Below the pieces are notes generated by a model. That model was not told the DNA's origin and ran no database searches. It worked only from the letters and a program-made list of their open reading frames with translations. The translations under genes and the position numbers were made by a program. Shown one piece after another: positions 1 to 8,159 of a stretch of 64,000 nt of DNA. The stretch comes from CAVQBP01 sp963740945 (GTDB taxonomy: Bacteria > Bacteroidota > Ignavibacteria > Ignavibacteriales > Ignavibacteriaceae). Each line of letters opens with the position of its first letter. The stretch's first letter is position 1. Where the stretch lies: assembly GCA_963740945.1 (NCBI GenBank), contig CAVUGE010000030.1:1-64000 (forward strand). Direction: 5' to 3'.

Positions 1-1117
1 GTAAGTAATCCTATAAATAGCTCCTGCATAATCATCCGAAACTAAAAGGGAACCGTCATCCATTTGCTGAACATCGACAGGCCTGCCGGAAACCGATTCA
101 CCTTTTAACCAGCCTTCTGCAAAACCTGTTTGCTGACCGCTTTACCGTCCTGTAACTTTTACTACCACTACCCTATACCCGATTTTATGGCTTCTATTCC
201 ATGAACCATGTTCGGCAATAAATATTTGATTTTTATATTCGGAAGGGAACATATCACCTGTATAAAATCTGATTCCAAGAGAAGCAACATGCGGACCGAG
301 TTCCATAGCAGGCTTCTGAAAATTGCTTAAATCAACATCTTTACCAAATTCGGGATCCTAACATCTTTTCCAAACATATAGGGAAATCCGAAGTTTAAAC
401 CTTTCTCAGGTGCTCTGTTCAATTCATCTGGAGGTATATTATCACCGAGCATGTCTCTGCCGTTATCAGTAAACCATAAAACCTTTGTTTGAGGGTTCCA
501 ATCGAATCCTACAGTGTTACGAATTCCGCTGGCATATTTTTCCAGATCGCTTCCATCAGGATTCATTCTAAATAAAGAAGCAAATTTTTCCGTAGGCATA
601 CATATATTACATGGTGCACCTACCGGGACATATAATTTGCCATCGGGACCAAACCGTATAAATTTCCATCCATGGTGTTTATCTCCCGGGAAAGAATCAT
701 TTATTACTACCCGATCCGGCGGATTATTCAAATGTTGTTCAATATTATCATACCGGATAACCCGGTTAATTTCAGCTACATAGAGATTACCGTCCTTCAA
801 GGCTACTCCGTTGGGACTGTTCAAACCGCTCGCAATTGTAATTACTTCATCAGCTTTGAAATCATTATTAGTATCAAGAACTGCATAAACATTGTCATCT
901 CTAGTACCTACAAACAAAACTCCGCTTGGACTTAATACCATCGATCTGGCCCCTTTTACATTATCTGCATAAACATCGATTTTGAATCCCGGCGGCAGAG
1001 TAATTCCTAATTTATTAGAGCTGTGCTGCCTTCGCTGTTATCATGTTTGGGATTGCAGTTTAAAAATGAAGAAGATATTAAGATAATAATAGAAAAATAT
1101 TTTAAGAAATTTTTCAT
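1..1117 (-). pseudogene. PQQ-dependent sugar dehydrogenase (sorbosone type), broken
   Basis: Reads as a soluble PQQ-dependent sugar dehydrogenase, a secreted beta-propeller enzyme that oxidises sugars outside the cytoplasm. Three open pieces on the minus strand cover it: a start at 1117 with a lipoprotein-like signal (Cys after SSFLN), a long middle piece open from about 1035 down to 327, and a C-terminal piece that runs off the window start. Family-like segments are SGLNSPNGVAL, HHGWKFIRFGPDGKLYV and WFTDNGRDMLGD in the middle and IAEHGSWNRS and GRPVDVQQMDDG in the last piece. The frame breaks near 1020 (TAG straight after ALIN), again near 350, and a TAA sits in frame at 142-144. AGAGG lies upstream of the ATG. 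Either a pseudogene or a region with base errors; the family call is firm, the state of the gene is not. Confidence 0.75.
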
Positions 1118-1587
1118 AGATAGGAACCTCTTTTTATAAAAATGAATTGTGAAAAATGAAAGTTAGAAAATCCGAGAAATAATCGATGTGATTTTAGGAA
1201 TAATTTTATCTATTAAAATCATACCAGAGACAAATTTTCTAGAAATATCTTATACTCCAGGAACAATTATCTTCTCCTATTATTCATTAAAGTTCCAAAT
1301 GCATTTCAGATACGCTTCACATACGCTCCACATACGCTTCAGATACGCTGTAAATATCTTAAAAAGATTTATAAAGAAATCTTTTCCTTAGCGCACGAGG
1401 ATTTTGTAACATGTTGGATGATATTAATACAATAATTTAACCTCTACGGGTTATAGGGATAACTTACTTACAATGACGGCCAAAATTTAATTCTATTATA
1501 AAGGAAAGCAGAGGATTTATTGGTAGATATGCAAAAAGGTTCTAAAGGCAGTTAAATTTTCATACATCAGCTAGTTTTAATATCAGT
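1118..1587. other. Intergenic, 470 bp, no convincing gene
   Basis: The stretch between the dehydrogenase start and the Uma2 gene end holds no ORF with a ribosome binding site and recognisable sequence. It contains the four 11-bp direct repeats at 1307-1350 and a short AATGACGG motif near 1471 that recurs close to the IS110 element (3175-3190 and 4710-4722). Confidence 0.6.
1307..1350. repeat. Four tandem 11-bp repeats (CAGATACGCTT type)
   Basis: Four head-to-tail 11-bp units differ only at the third base and the last base: CAGATACGCTT, CACATACGCTC, CACATACGCTT and CAGATACGCTG. All share the core ATACGCT. The unit length is close to one DNA helical turn, so a protein binding the units would sit on one face, but no regulator is encoded next to it. 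It could also be a simple slippage repeat. Confidence 0.75.
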
Positions 1588-2129
1588 TTAAAAGATTTTT
1601 TCAAGTTTTGAACCCAAATTTGGCAATATTTTTGATTTTATTTCTCCCTTATTTTTTCCTTTATATACTAAACCAAAAGAATGGTCTTTATTCTCATAAA
1701 TCTCAATGCTTTTATCGATAGGGTCGACAATCCAATATTCTTTTACATTATGTTTTTCATAGATATTTTTCTTATGTTTTAAATCATAATATGCAGAAGA
1801 TTCGGAAAGTATTTCAATTACTAAATCAGGTGCACCTTCAATTTTCTTTTCCCCAATAATCTTCTCTCTTTCATTAGAGATAAAAATAATATCCGGCTGA
1901 TAAGTCTCATGCTCTTCAAAATAAACATCCATGGGAGAAACCAATAAAGTACCGACCTTATTCTTTTCGAGATAATTTGATAATGACACAGAAATTTTTA
2001 ATAATATTTGCTGATGATAAACTGTAGGTGATGGCGACATAACTAAATTTCCATTGATTAATTGATAAGACTTTCCTTCAGGAGATTAGCATAATCATCA
2101 TAGGTATATTTTTTTGTTTCAGTATCCAT
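1588..2129 (-). pseudogene. Uma2 family (DUF820) protein with N-terminal frameshift
   Basis: Uma2 proteins have a PD-(D/E)xK nuclease-like fold of unknown biological role. The 150-residue piece 1588-2040 holds the family core: YQPDIIFIS, GAPDLVIEILSESS and the following KKNIYEKHNVKEYWIVDP. Usual family members start about 30 residues earlier. An ATG at 2129 gives MDTETKKYTYDDYANL, then the frame is lost near 2088, and the other frame continues PEGKSYQLINGNLV directly into MSPSPT. One missing base would restore a standard 180-residue protein. The visible ATG at 2040 lies inside the domain and is unlikely to be the true start. Single base loss or a sequence error are both possible. Confidence 0.8.
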
Positions 2130-2154
2130 ATAACTTCGTTAATTACAATCTAAA

Positions 2155-3090
2155 TTAAGGATAATATACTTTATTTAAAAGTTCTTTAGCCATCAAGACT
2201 GCACCGATAACAGGCGGATTCTCAGGAGATTTTATATTCACATTCTTTAAAATTTTAGTGATTTTTTCTTTAAGCGTTCTTGAATAAAAGTTATCATTAT
2301 TTATTAAACCTCCTATAAAAGCAATGTTCAGCTCAGGCAGCTTAAGTTTTTGCTTCATAGCAGAAATATGAAGAAGAAGTTCATCCGTTTCTTCATCAAT
2401 AATTTTCAATGCAGGCTGATCATTTTCCTCCGCTGCGGATATTACAAGAGGAGCAATTGAGGCGATTGTGAAATTATTTCTATAGATTTCAGTAATTAAA
2501 GTTTCGGATGAAATAATATTAAATTTTTCTTTTAATACGTCGGATATAAGAGTTGAATTACCTCTTCCATCAAATTGTCTGGATACGGCATTAAAACCTT
2601 TTCTACCCAAACTATAACCGCTCCCTTCGTCGCCTATCTGCCTGCCGAACCCTCCAACCCGGTGAATATTACCATCAGCATCCTTTCCCAGTATGATTGA
2701 ACCGGTACCGGCAATTAAAATTGCACCTGGTTTACATGAGAAAGCTCCTTCCAGGGCGATTCTGGCATCACTTTCCACATGGAAGTTCTTAAAATATATC
2801 CCTTTGTTTTTAGAATAATTTAAAAAGGAATCTTTTAATCTATCAACATCGCTCTTTCTTCCTGCCCCTGCAGTACCCAAAAGTATTATCTCTATATCGT
2901 TATAATCAAATTTCAATTCTTCTTTACATTTATTTATTAATTCAAGAATTGATACTGAGACTTTCTCTGTCCCTTCAACAAGAAAATTTGATGGATTTCC
3001 TTTAGTTTTAAATAAAATATTGAGATTAGAATCAGCCACAGCACAATCTGTTTTTGTTCCGCCTCCGTCAATACCGATAATATATTTCAT
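2155..3090 (-). CDS. N-acetylglucosamine kinase-type BadF/BadG/BcrA/BcrD ATPase
   Basis: A 311-residue sugar-kinase-fold protein of the BadF/BadG/BcrA/BcrD family, most like N-acetylglucosamine kinase, which would phosphorylate amino sugars taken up or recycled from the cell wall. The N terminus has the phosphate-1 loop GIDGGGTKTDCAVAD, followed by the phosphate-2 region AGTGSIILGKDADG at about residues 127-140 and GDEGSGYSLGRKGF at about 153-166. Length fits the family. The start ATG at 3090 is directly before KYIIGIDGGG, as expected. It stands alone, with the broken Uma2 gene downstream on the same strand and an IS110 element upstream, so no pathway neighbour helps to fix the substrate. Kinase class is well supported; the exact sugar is inferred. 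Confidence 0.85.
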   Translation of the reverse strand: MKYIIGIDGGGTKTDCAVADSNLNILFKTKGNPSNFLVEGTEKVSVSILELINKCKEELKFDYNDIEIILLGTAGAGRKSDVDRLKDSFLNYSKNKGIYFKNFHVESDARIALEGAFSCKPGAILIAGTGSIILGKDADGNIHRVGGFGRQIGDEGSGYSLGRKGFNAVSRQFDGRGNSTLISDVLKEKFNIISSETLITEIYRNNFTIASIAPLVISAAEENDQPALKIIDEETDELLLHISAMKQKLKLPELNIAFIGGLINNDNFYSRTLKEKITKILKNVNIKSPENPPVIGAVLMAKELLNKVYYP

Positions 3091-3231
3091 AGATTATTTG
3101 ATAATTTTTAATTTTTCAAAATATAGAAAATTGGGCAGAAGTAATAATGAAGCCATCCTTCTCCGGTAGAATAGACCATTGAATGACGGTAAATTAAGGA
3201 AAAGAAAAGGTCTCACTTTCCAAAGGTTTAA

Positions 3232-3251
3232 CTATCTATTAAATTAGATAG
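3232..3251 (+). other. Small hairpin before the IS110 transposase
   Basis: CTATCTA, a six-base loop TTAAAT, and TAGATAG form a perfect 7-bp stem 34 bp before the transposase ATG. IS110-family elements carry a structured bridge RNA in one noncoding end, so this may be part of it, or a stem affecting transposase expression. Only the stem is seen; the role is inference. Confidence 0.45.
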
Positions 3252-3285
3252 GAAAAATAAACAACAAATTAGAAAGGAGACCGAA

Positions 3286-4338
3286 ATGAAAATAACTAAA
3301 ACAAAAGACATTCTCCAGCCGATAAAGCTGTATGATTATTATATAGCAATTGACTGGTCAATAGAAGGTGCAACAATAGCCAGGATGAAATCCAACAGTA
3401 TCAAGCCGATTGTAAAAGATATTGCTTCAGATATAAAGGCAATAAAAGAATATCTAAAAGTTCTTAAAGGGACCAAGATATTGACAATCGAAGAAACCAC
3501 AGGAGCACAATGGCTATATGTTGAGTTAAAGGATAGTGTAGATAAAATAATAATCTGTAATCCATTAAGAAACCGGTTATTAGAAGAAGGAGCGAAGACA
3601 GATAAAATAGATGCCAGTAAGTTATGCCAGTTATTAAGAGCAGGATTACTAAAAGAGGTATACCATACAGACAATGAGAATAATTACAGAATAAGAAAAA
3701 TAGTAAGTGCATATGAAGATCTAACAATAGCCAGAGTTAGACTGAAAAATCAAAATTTAGCAGTATACAGAGCAATAGGGTTAAAAAAGAAACAGAGACA
3801 ATCGTATAATAAAAAAGATGAGACCATGAATTTTATATTAGATTGTCAAACAGAAGTACTGAAAAAACTGGATGAAGAACAAGAAAAGTTTGAAACCCTA
3901 TTTAAGCAGACAGTACAAAAAAATAAGGTCATAAGATATATAGAACAGATTTCAGGATTCGGAGTAATATTATCAGTAAAAACATACGGAATAATAATAG
4001 ATGCAAATAGATTTGAGAATAAATACCGGTTATGGGGTTATTGCGGCCTTGTAAGGACTAAAAGAGAAAGTGGTAAAATAAGCTATAGCAAAAAAGATTT
4101 AAGATATTCGAGAAAATTAAAATGCATATTCAAGGTAGCAACAAAAGCAGCGCTTGGTGGTAAGAATGATATCCGTGAATATTATGAATATTTATTACAA
4201 ACAAAAAAATATACCGAAAAAAATGCGAGGAATAGAATTACCCGGTATATAGCTATATCTGTCTATGCTGTAATGAAAAACAAAAAGAAGTATGAACCTT
4301 ATCGTTGGAGGAAGAGGTTAGAAAATAAAGCTGCATAA
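3286..4338 (+). CDS. IS110 family transposase (DEDD)
   Basis: A 350-residue RNA-guided recombinase of the IS110 family. The N-terminal RuvC-like DEDD domain is visible: D23 in AIDWS, E69/E70 in IEETTG, and D106 and D109 in KTDKIDASKL. The C-terminal transposase_20 part starts with IEQISGFGVILS (about residues 224-235) and contains GYCGLVRTKRESGKISYSKK, in the place where the family has its catalytic serine. AGAAAGGAG stands 7-13 bases before the ATG. The gene has no frameshift and ends with a Lys/Arg-rich tail, so the element looks intact. Neighbours are unrelated housekeeping genes. Family is certain; the active serine cannot be assigned to one residue by eye. Confidence 0.93.
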   Translation: MKITKTKDILQPIKLYDYYIAIDWSIEGATIARMKSNSIKPIVKDIASDIKAIKEYLKVLKGTKILTIEETTGAQWLYVELKDSVDKIIICNPLRNRLLEEGAKTDKIDASKLCQLLRAGLLKEVYHTDNENNYRIRKIVSAYEDLTIARVRLKNQNLAVYRAIGLKKKQRQSYNKKDETMNFILDCQTEVLKKLDEEQEKFETLFKQTVQKNKVIRYIEQISGFGVILSVKTYGIIIDANRFENKYRLWGYCGLVRTKRESGKISYSKKDLRYSRKLKCIFKVATKAALGGKNDIREYYEYLLQTKKYTEKNARNRITRYIAISVYAVMKNKKKYEPYRWRKRLENKAA

Positions 4339-5054
4339 ATACATATTGTAAATATGACTGAAAGCTATAGATAAATATTAAAAGCGTTTTTTAAGGCATA
4401 TGAGAATAATGGAAATAATAATAGTTATAAAACAGCGGGAAGTCCTGAAGATTACAAAATCAGGATTGCTTCCCGCCAAAATTGGAAGAATCATTAAAGT
4501 TCTTCTTCTCCATTACTCTCACCCAGTTATCCCTGGTAGGTTGCTCGCCAGCAGAGCCTGCTTCCGTTTAGCCGGGATAAAACAATACGAAATATTTAGA
4601 ACTTTAGCAAAATATTATTTGAGTATTTGTTTATCACCTAGATTTATTGAAAGTAATTTTAATTCTCTGGGGATGAAGTTCAAGACCATTGGTGCTTCTA
4701 AGAAAGCCAGAATGACGGTTAACTCTCCCCATTATTCTTTAAATTTAACGTAGCCCATAGAGGCTCATATAGACGAATAGAAAAAAGAGAACAAATAAAA
4801 ATCGATTAAAGTAAAAATTACTAAAACTGAATTTCTCCGGAATGAATACTTAAATGTTTACAGCCATTGATGAAAGCGAGCCCAAAGGCAGAGAAGTAAA
4901 AATGGTTAAATTTTTACTAACGGGATACTATTATCTCTTGACATTTTCCTTAATAGACCAATGACTAAATGACTATCCCATCTTTCATATATTACTCCAA
5001 AACTTCATCATTCTATTAGTTCAAAATCCCATCATTGCTGCTCCACCATTCTAT
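4339..5054. other. Intergenic, about 700 bp behind the IS110 transposase
   Basis: No supported gene. An open frame at 4400-4753 has no ribosome binding site, no family sequence and covers the hairpin at 4435-4476, so it is not accepted. A second inverted pair, TTATCCC near 4528 and GGGATAA near 4574, encloses a GC-richer stretch and may be another structured repeat. Confidence 0.5.
4435..4476 (+). other. Strong imperfect hairpin, candidate bridge RNA part
   Basis: GCGGGAAG pairs with CTTCCCGC (8 bp) and, after a 3-base bulge TTG on the right side, TCCTGA pairs with TCAGGA (6 bp) around an 11-base loop. No T-run follows, which speaks against a simple terminator. Its place about 100 bp behind the IS110 transposase fits a noncoding RNA in the element's end. 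Structure is seen; function is inferred. Confidence 0.5.
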
Positions 5055-5300
5055 TTAATTTCTATCAGAAGCAATCTTTCCAATTTCCGTTTCAATCTTA
5101 TTATTGATTTCAACCTTTACCATATCAAGTTTTTCTAACAGCTTTCCTATATCAACTTTATACTGCATTTCAGTTTCAATTATCGACAGTCTTTTATCAA
5201 GTGAATTATAAGCTGCTAGTATCCCTATTATTAGAGTTACCAGGTATATGACAAATTTTATTATGTCGATTGAGTATTTTATTTTTTCTTCCTGACTCAT
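5055..5300 (-). CDS. Small membrane-anchored coiled-coil protein
   Basis: An 81-residue protein I do not recognise. After a charged N terminus (MSQEEKIKYS) there is one strong membrane segment, IIKFVIYLVTLIIGILAAY at about residues 13-31, then a charged, heptad-like tail (LDKRLSIIETEMQYKVDIGK and following) likely to form a coiled coil. Its ATG overlaps the stop of the gene before it by four bases (ATGA at 5297-5300), so the two are translationally coupled. Size, topology and coupling recall small phage-type holins or membrane anchors, but there is no sequence proof. The adjacent upstream palindrome at 5835-5848 may control both. Confidence 0.6.
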   Translation of the reverse strand: MSQEEKIKYSIDIIKFVIYLVTLIIGILAAYNSLDKRLSIIETEMQYKVDIGKLLEKLDMVKVEINNKIETEIGKIASDRN

Positions 5301-5794
5301 GATTTATCAACATTCTGTATTAAACTATGATATATTATTGAATAACTATTAATGACTACAAATGACCATTGAATGTTGGCAGTGAAATTTGCCTGTGTAT
5401 TAAGTGCAGGTAAATCAACAGTAACAGTATCTGCACCTATCAAAGCAGAGGTGACTGCTAAATTAAAACCACCCGGGGTGATTATATTTTGTGCAGTCGG
5501 TCTCTCTGTATCTGAATACAGGAAGTTCTTCTGAATTACAGTATTATAGACAGAAATACCTACCGGTTTAACTTTATTCCAGATTTTCTTTAAGTCATCA
5601 ATGTCATCGACAACTTTGCCAATCTGAGAACAGACAGAGAATTTTTTTCTAACTGCAACAACTGCTGGACTTTGAGAAACATTAAAGCTGGACGGACGTG
5701 CAGCAAGAATTGTTTCTCCGTTATTTGTACGCGCTGATAAGTTCCCCAGTCTTGCGCTGAGATTCCCTAATACCGAACCTTTAAGACGTGCCAT
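5297..5794 (-). CDS. Uncharacterised protein, DUF6266-like N terminus
   Basis: A 165-residue protein. I choose the ATG at 5794 because AAGGAG lies 7 bases upstream; a longer frame up to 5869 has no such site. The N terminus MARLKGSVLGNLSARLGNLS, then LAARPSSFNVSQSP, resembles the start of DUF6266-type proteins (a Gly-rich repeat followed by a basic stretch and VRKKFS), a family of unknown role common in Bacteroidota. The remainder has long beta-prone stretches (PGGFNLAVTSALIGADTVTV), as in secreted or virion proteins. It overlaps the membrane protein downstream by four bases. The family link is weak and drawn only from the N-terminal pattern. Confidence 0.5.
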   Translation of the reverse strand: MARLKGSVLGNLSARLGNLSARTNNGETILAARPSSFNVSQSPAVVAVRKKFSVCSQIGKVVDDIDDLKKIWNKVKPVGISVYNTVIQKNFLYSDTERPTAQNIITPGGFNLAVTSALIGADTVTVDLPALNTQANFTANIQWSFVVINSYSIIYHSLIQNVDKS

Positions 5795-5834
5795 GATTGA
5801 ACTCCTTATATATTGTGAATGATTATTTATTAAC

Positions 5835-5848
5835 AATGAGCGCTCATT
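5835..5848. promoter_or_regulatory. Perfect 14-bp palindrome upstream of 5794 gene
   Basis: AATGAGCGCTCATT is a perfect palindrome 41 bp before the start codon of the gene pair 5055-5794. A perfect dyad of this size in a promoter position is typical of a TetR- or MarR-type operator. No regulator is encoded next to it. Confidence 0.4.
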
Positions 5849-5874
5849 CTGAATACAACAATCCTCCAATTTCC

Positions 5875-6009
5875 GAAATGTTCTATTTTGAGAAAAACGC
5901 CTCTAAACTCCCATTTTTAAAGAGAAAAATTTTTAGGCATATATAAGTATGCCTCACCCCGAGTTTTGTTTAAAAACGGTAGTTGAGAGGCTGTTTTAAA
6001 CAAAAAAAG
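5875..6009 (+). repeat. Structured palindromic repeat, copy 1
   Basis: Core 5899-5991 begins GCCTCTAAAC and ends GTTGAGAGGC, which pair with one mismatch; inside is a second perfect stem AGGCATA/TATGCCT (5934-5940, 5949-5955 approximately). Outside the core, AAAAAC pairs with GTTTT after a single bulged T. Copy 1 shares with copy 2 the left extension GAAATGTTCTATTTTGAGA and the right end GTTTTAAACAAAA. All four copies (others at 19156, 50836 and 63406) have the same orientation. Confidence 0.85.
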
Positions 6010-6090
6010 AAAAAAAAAAAACCTCCAAAAACCTTAAATACCCTAAAATCGGAAAAAAAAAAAATAAAAAAAAAATAATATATTTTTTCA
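6001..6090. other. A-rich tract between repeat copy 1 and mod
   Basis: About 90 bases are almost free of T on the plus strand at first and contain runs of 11, 12 and 9 adenines, ended by TATTTTTTC. Such A-tracts bend DNA and can act as UP elements. The runs are also slippage-prone. It lies about 110-200 bp before the methyltransferase start. Confidence 0.6.
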
Positions 6091-6202
6091 TAATTAAACT
6101 TTTCAATTATTCTTTTTATTCATAATTTGCTTTTATCATTAAATTTAGAGGGGTAAATTTAACCCGGAAATATTTTCACTATACTTAATTAGAAATTCAA
6201 TT

Positions 6203-6859
6203 ATGGATGGTAAATCTTTAGATACTAAGTTTGATAAATTTGAAAAATTAAAAGAAATTATCCCTGAAGCTTTCACAGAAGATAAAATTGATTGGGAAAA
6301 GCTTAAAGCTGCTCTAGGTGAAGATATTAATTTTGAGAATGAAAGATATAATTTAAACTGGGCTGGTAAATCTGATGCTTTTAGAGTTCTGCAGCAGAGA
6401 ACCTCTGCAACACTTAAACCGGTTAAAGAGGAATCTGTAAATTTTGATGATACCGAAAATGTTTTTATTGAAGGTGAAAATCTTGAAGTCCTGAAAGTTC
6501 TGCAGAAATCCTACTTTGGTAAAATTAAAATGATATACATCGACCCGCCTTATAATACCGGTAACGACAGCTTTATTTATCCCGATAAATTTTCCGAAAG
6601 CAAAGAAGAATATTTAAAGCGGATTGGTGAAAAAGATGAAGAAGGATATTTATTAAAAGAAGGATTCTTTAGAAAGAACAGCAAGGACAGCGGGCATTAC
6701 CACAGCAATTGGCTCTCAATGATGTATCCCCGACTTTATATTGCAAGAAATTTATTAAAAGATGATGGAGTAATATTTGTCTCAATTGATGATAATGAAG
6801 TTCATAATCTTAGAATGATTATGAATGAAATTTTTGGAGAAGAGAATTTTATTGCATGA
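6203..6859 (+). pseudogene. mod: Type III restriction methyltransferase Mod, N-terminal part
   Basis: This open piece is the N-terminal third of a type III DNA adenine methyltransferase. It shows the typical lead-in RYNLNWAGKSDAFRVLQQ, then ENLEVLKVLQKSYFGKIKMI and the catalytic motif DPPYNTGN at residues 114-121, and later NWLSMMYPRLYIARNLLKDD and VIFVSIDDNE. In this beta-class family the DPPY motif comes before the cofactor motif, which here appears 600 bp downstream. The frame ends at 6859 and the following 570 bp still resemble Mod (IIWKKRT, ATTIDIR, EYIM-like, FAKRLNQIKFKRN) but in changing frames with many stops. The decay is heavier than in any other gene here, so I read it as a true pseudogene. 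Confidence 0.88.
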
Positions 6860-8150
6860 TATAATTTGGAAAAAAAGAACTGGTGACAATGATGCAACGA
6901 CTATAGATATTAGATCATGAATACATTATGTTTTTGCAAAGAGATTAATCAAATAAAATTTAAAAGAAATATTTCTGATAGAATATTAAGAAATCGATAT
7001 AAAGAGTGCAATATTCGAATACAAAGATCACTTATTATTTAGATACTTTAGATCGCGGAGATTGGATAAAGTGATGTTACAATTATGGGATTGAAAGACA
7101 AGATGAGGAGTACTTGTTTTCCAAAATGGTAGTAATACGTTTGTTAATGAAGTTGAACTTATAAATGGATGTACTAGAAATAAAATGAATTGGCGGATGA
7201 ATAGAATTTATTGAAATAAAAGACAAAGAAATTGTGAGTGTACTATAGAAGATATTATAAAGTATATATGAATATGATAATGAAGGAAATCTAAATACAA
7301 GAGAGGCACTGATATAAAAATTTAATACTGAAATTAAAACCGGAAACGGTGAAAAGAATAAATAATTTGATTTAACTTAAATAATTTTAATATCCAAAAC
7401 CATCTGCTTATTATAGAATTTTTACCATTTTAGATAATATAAGATGTATTATTCTTGATTTCTTTGCTGGTTCCGGTACAACAGCACAAGCAGTAATGGA
7501 ATTAAATAAAGAAGATGGTGGTAACAGAAAATTTATACTTGTTCAACTGCCGGAAAAGACGGATGAAAACAGTGAAGCATATAAAGCAGGTTATAACACT
7601 ATTGCGGATATTTGTAAAGAAAGAATCAGGACGAGTAATTAAAAAATTAAATCAAATCTGAAGTTAATAATAAAAAGATAATGGACAGACTAGAACTTGA
7701 ATTAGAAAGATCAGAATCTCCCATTTGTAGTAAATTGAGGAGAGAAAGACATATTTTGGCTTTAAAGTATTCAAACTCTCATCTTCCAACTTCAAACATT
7801 GGCGCAGCGACATAATTGAAAACGGAGAAGACCTCGATAAAATGATTAATCTTTTCGATTCACAAACCAAACTAGATGCACAAAAAGAAAATATGCTTTA
7901 TGAGTTAATATTGAAATCCGGTTTAACATTAACTGAAAAGATAGAAGAAAAGAATGGTTATTATTCAGTTGCAGATGGAAAACTTGTCATTGTACTAAAA
8001 GAAATAAATCAGACAAAAATTGATGAAATAATAAAATTAAAACCTCAAAGCTGCATTATACTCGATGATCTCTTTGCCGGGAATGATCAATTAAAAACAA
8101 ACACCTCTCTACAGATGAAGGATGCAGGAGTGGAGATAATAACAATATAA
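6860..8150 (+). pseudogene. mod: Type III Mod, decayed middle and C-terminal part
   Basis: Continuation of mod. Up to about 7430 only short scraps in several frames can be matched. From about 7446 the cofactor-binding region is clear, LDFFAGSGTTAQAVMELNKE, followed by ILVQLPEKTDENSEAYKAGY. A further break near 7645-7800 separates it from the last open piece 7842-8150 (102 residues, MINLFDSQTKLDAQKENMLY to DAGVEIITI), which is the usual Mod C terminus where the domain LILKSGLTLTEKIE is found. The stop at 8150 lies 9 bases before gajA. With both catalytic halves separated by stops, no active enzyme can be expected unless the breaks are sequence errors. Confidence 0.82.
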
Positions 8151-8159
8151 AAGGTAAAT

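Larger units (their letters stand above)
3232..4476 (+). mobile_element. IS110-family insertion sequence (ends approximate)
   Basis: The element is defined by the intact transposase at 3286-4338 plus structured noncoding flanks. IS110 elements lack terminal inverted repeats and make no usual target duplication, so the ends cannot be set by eye. The left flank (3100-3285) has a small hairpin and the right flank holds a strong imperfect hairpin at 4435-4476. The words AGACCATTG and AATGACGGT occur on the left near 3173-3190 and again, 20 bp further apart, near 4683-4722, so the element may have entered a pre-existing intergenic repeat. Boundaries given are only those of the visible structures. 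Confidence 0.5.

Noticed and set aside
1307..1350. CRISPR array
   Set aside because: The 11-bp units are contiguous without spacers. No cas gene is present in the window.
1188..1391. 67-residue ORF over the 11-bp repeats
   Set aside because: No ribosome binding site. The repeat-derived residues are not protein-like.
4400..4753. 117-residue ORF behind the IS110 transposase
   Set aside because: No ribosome binding site, no family pattern, and it covers the bulged hairpin. Likely noncoding.
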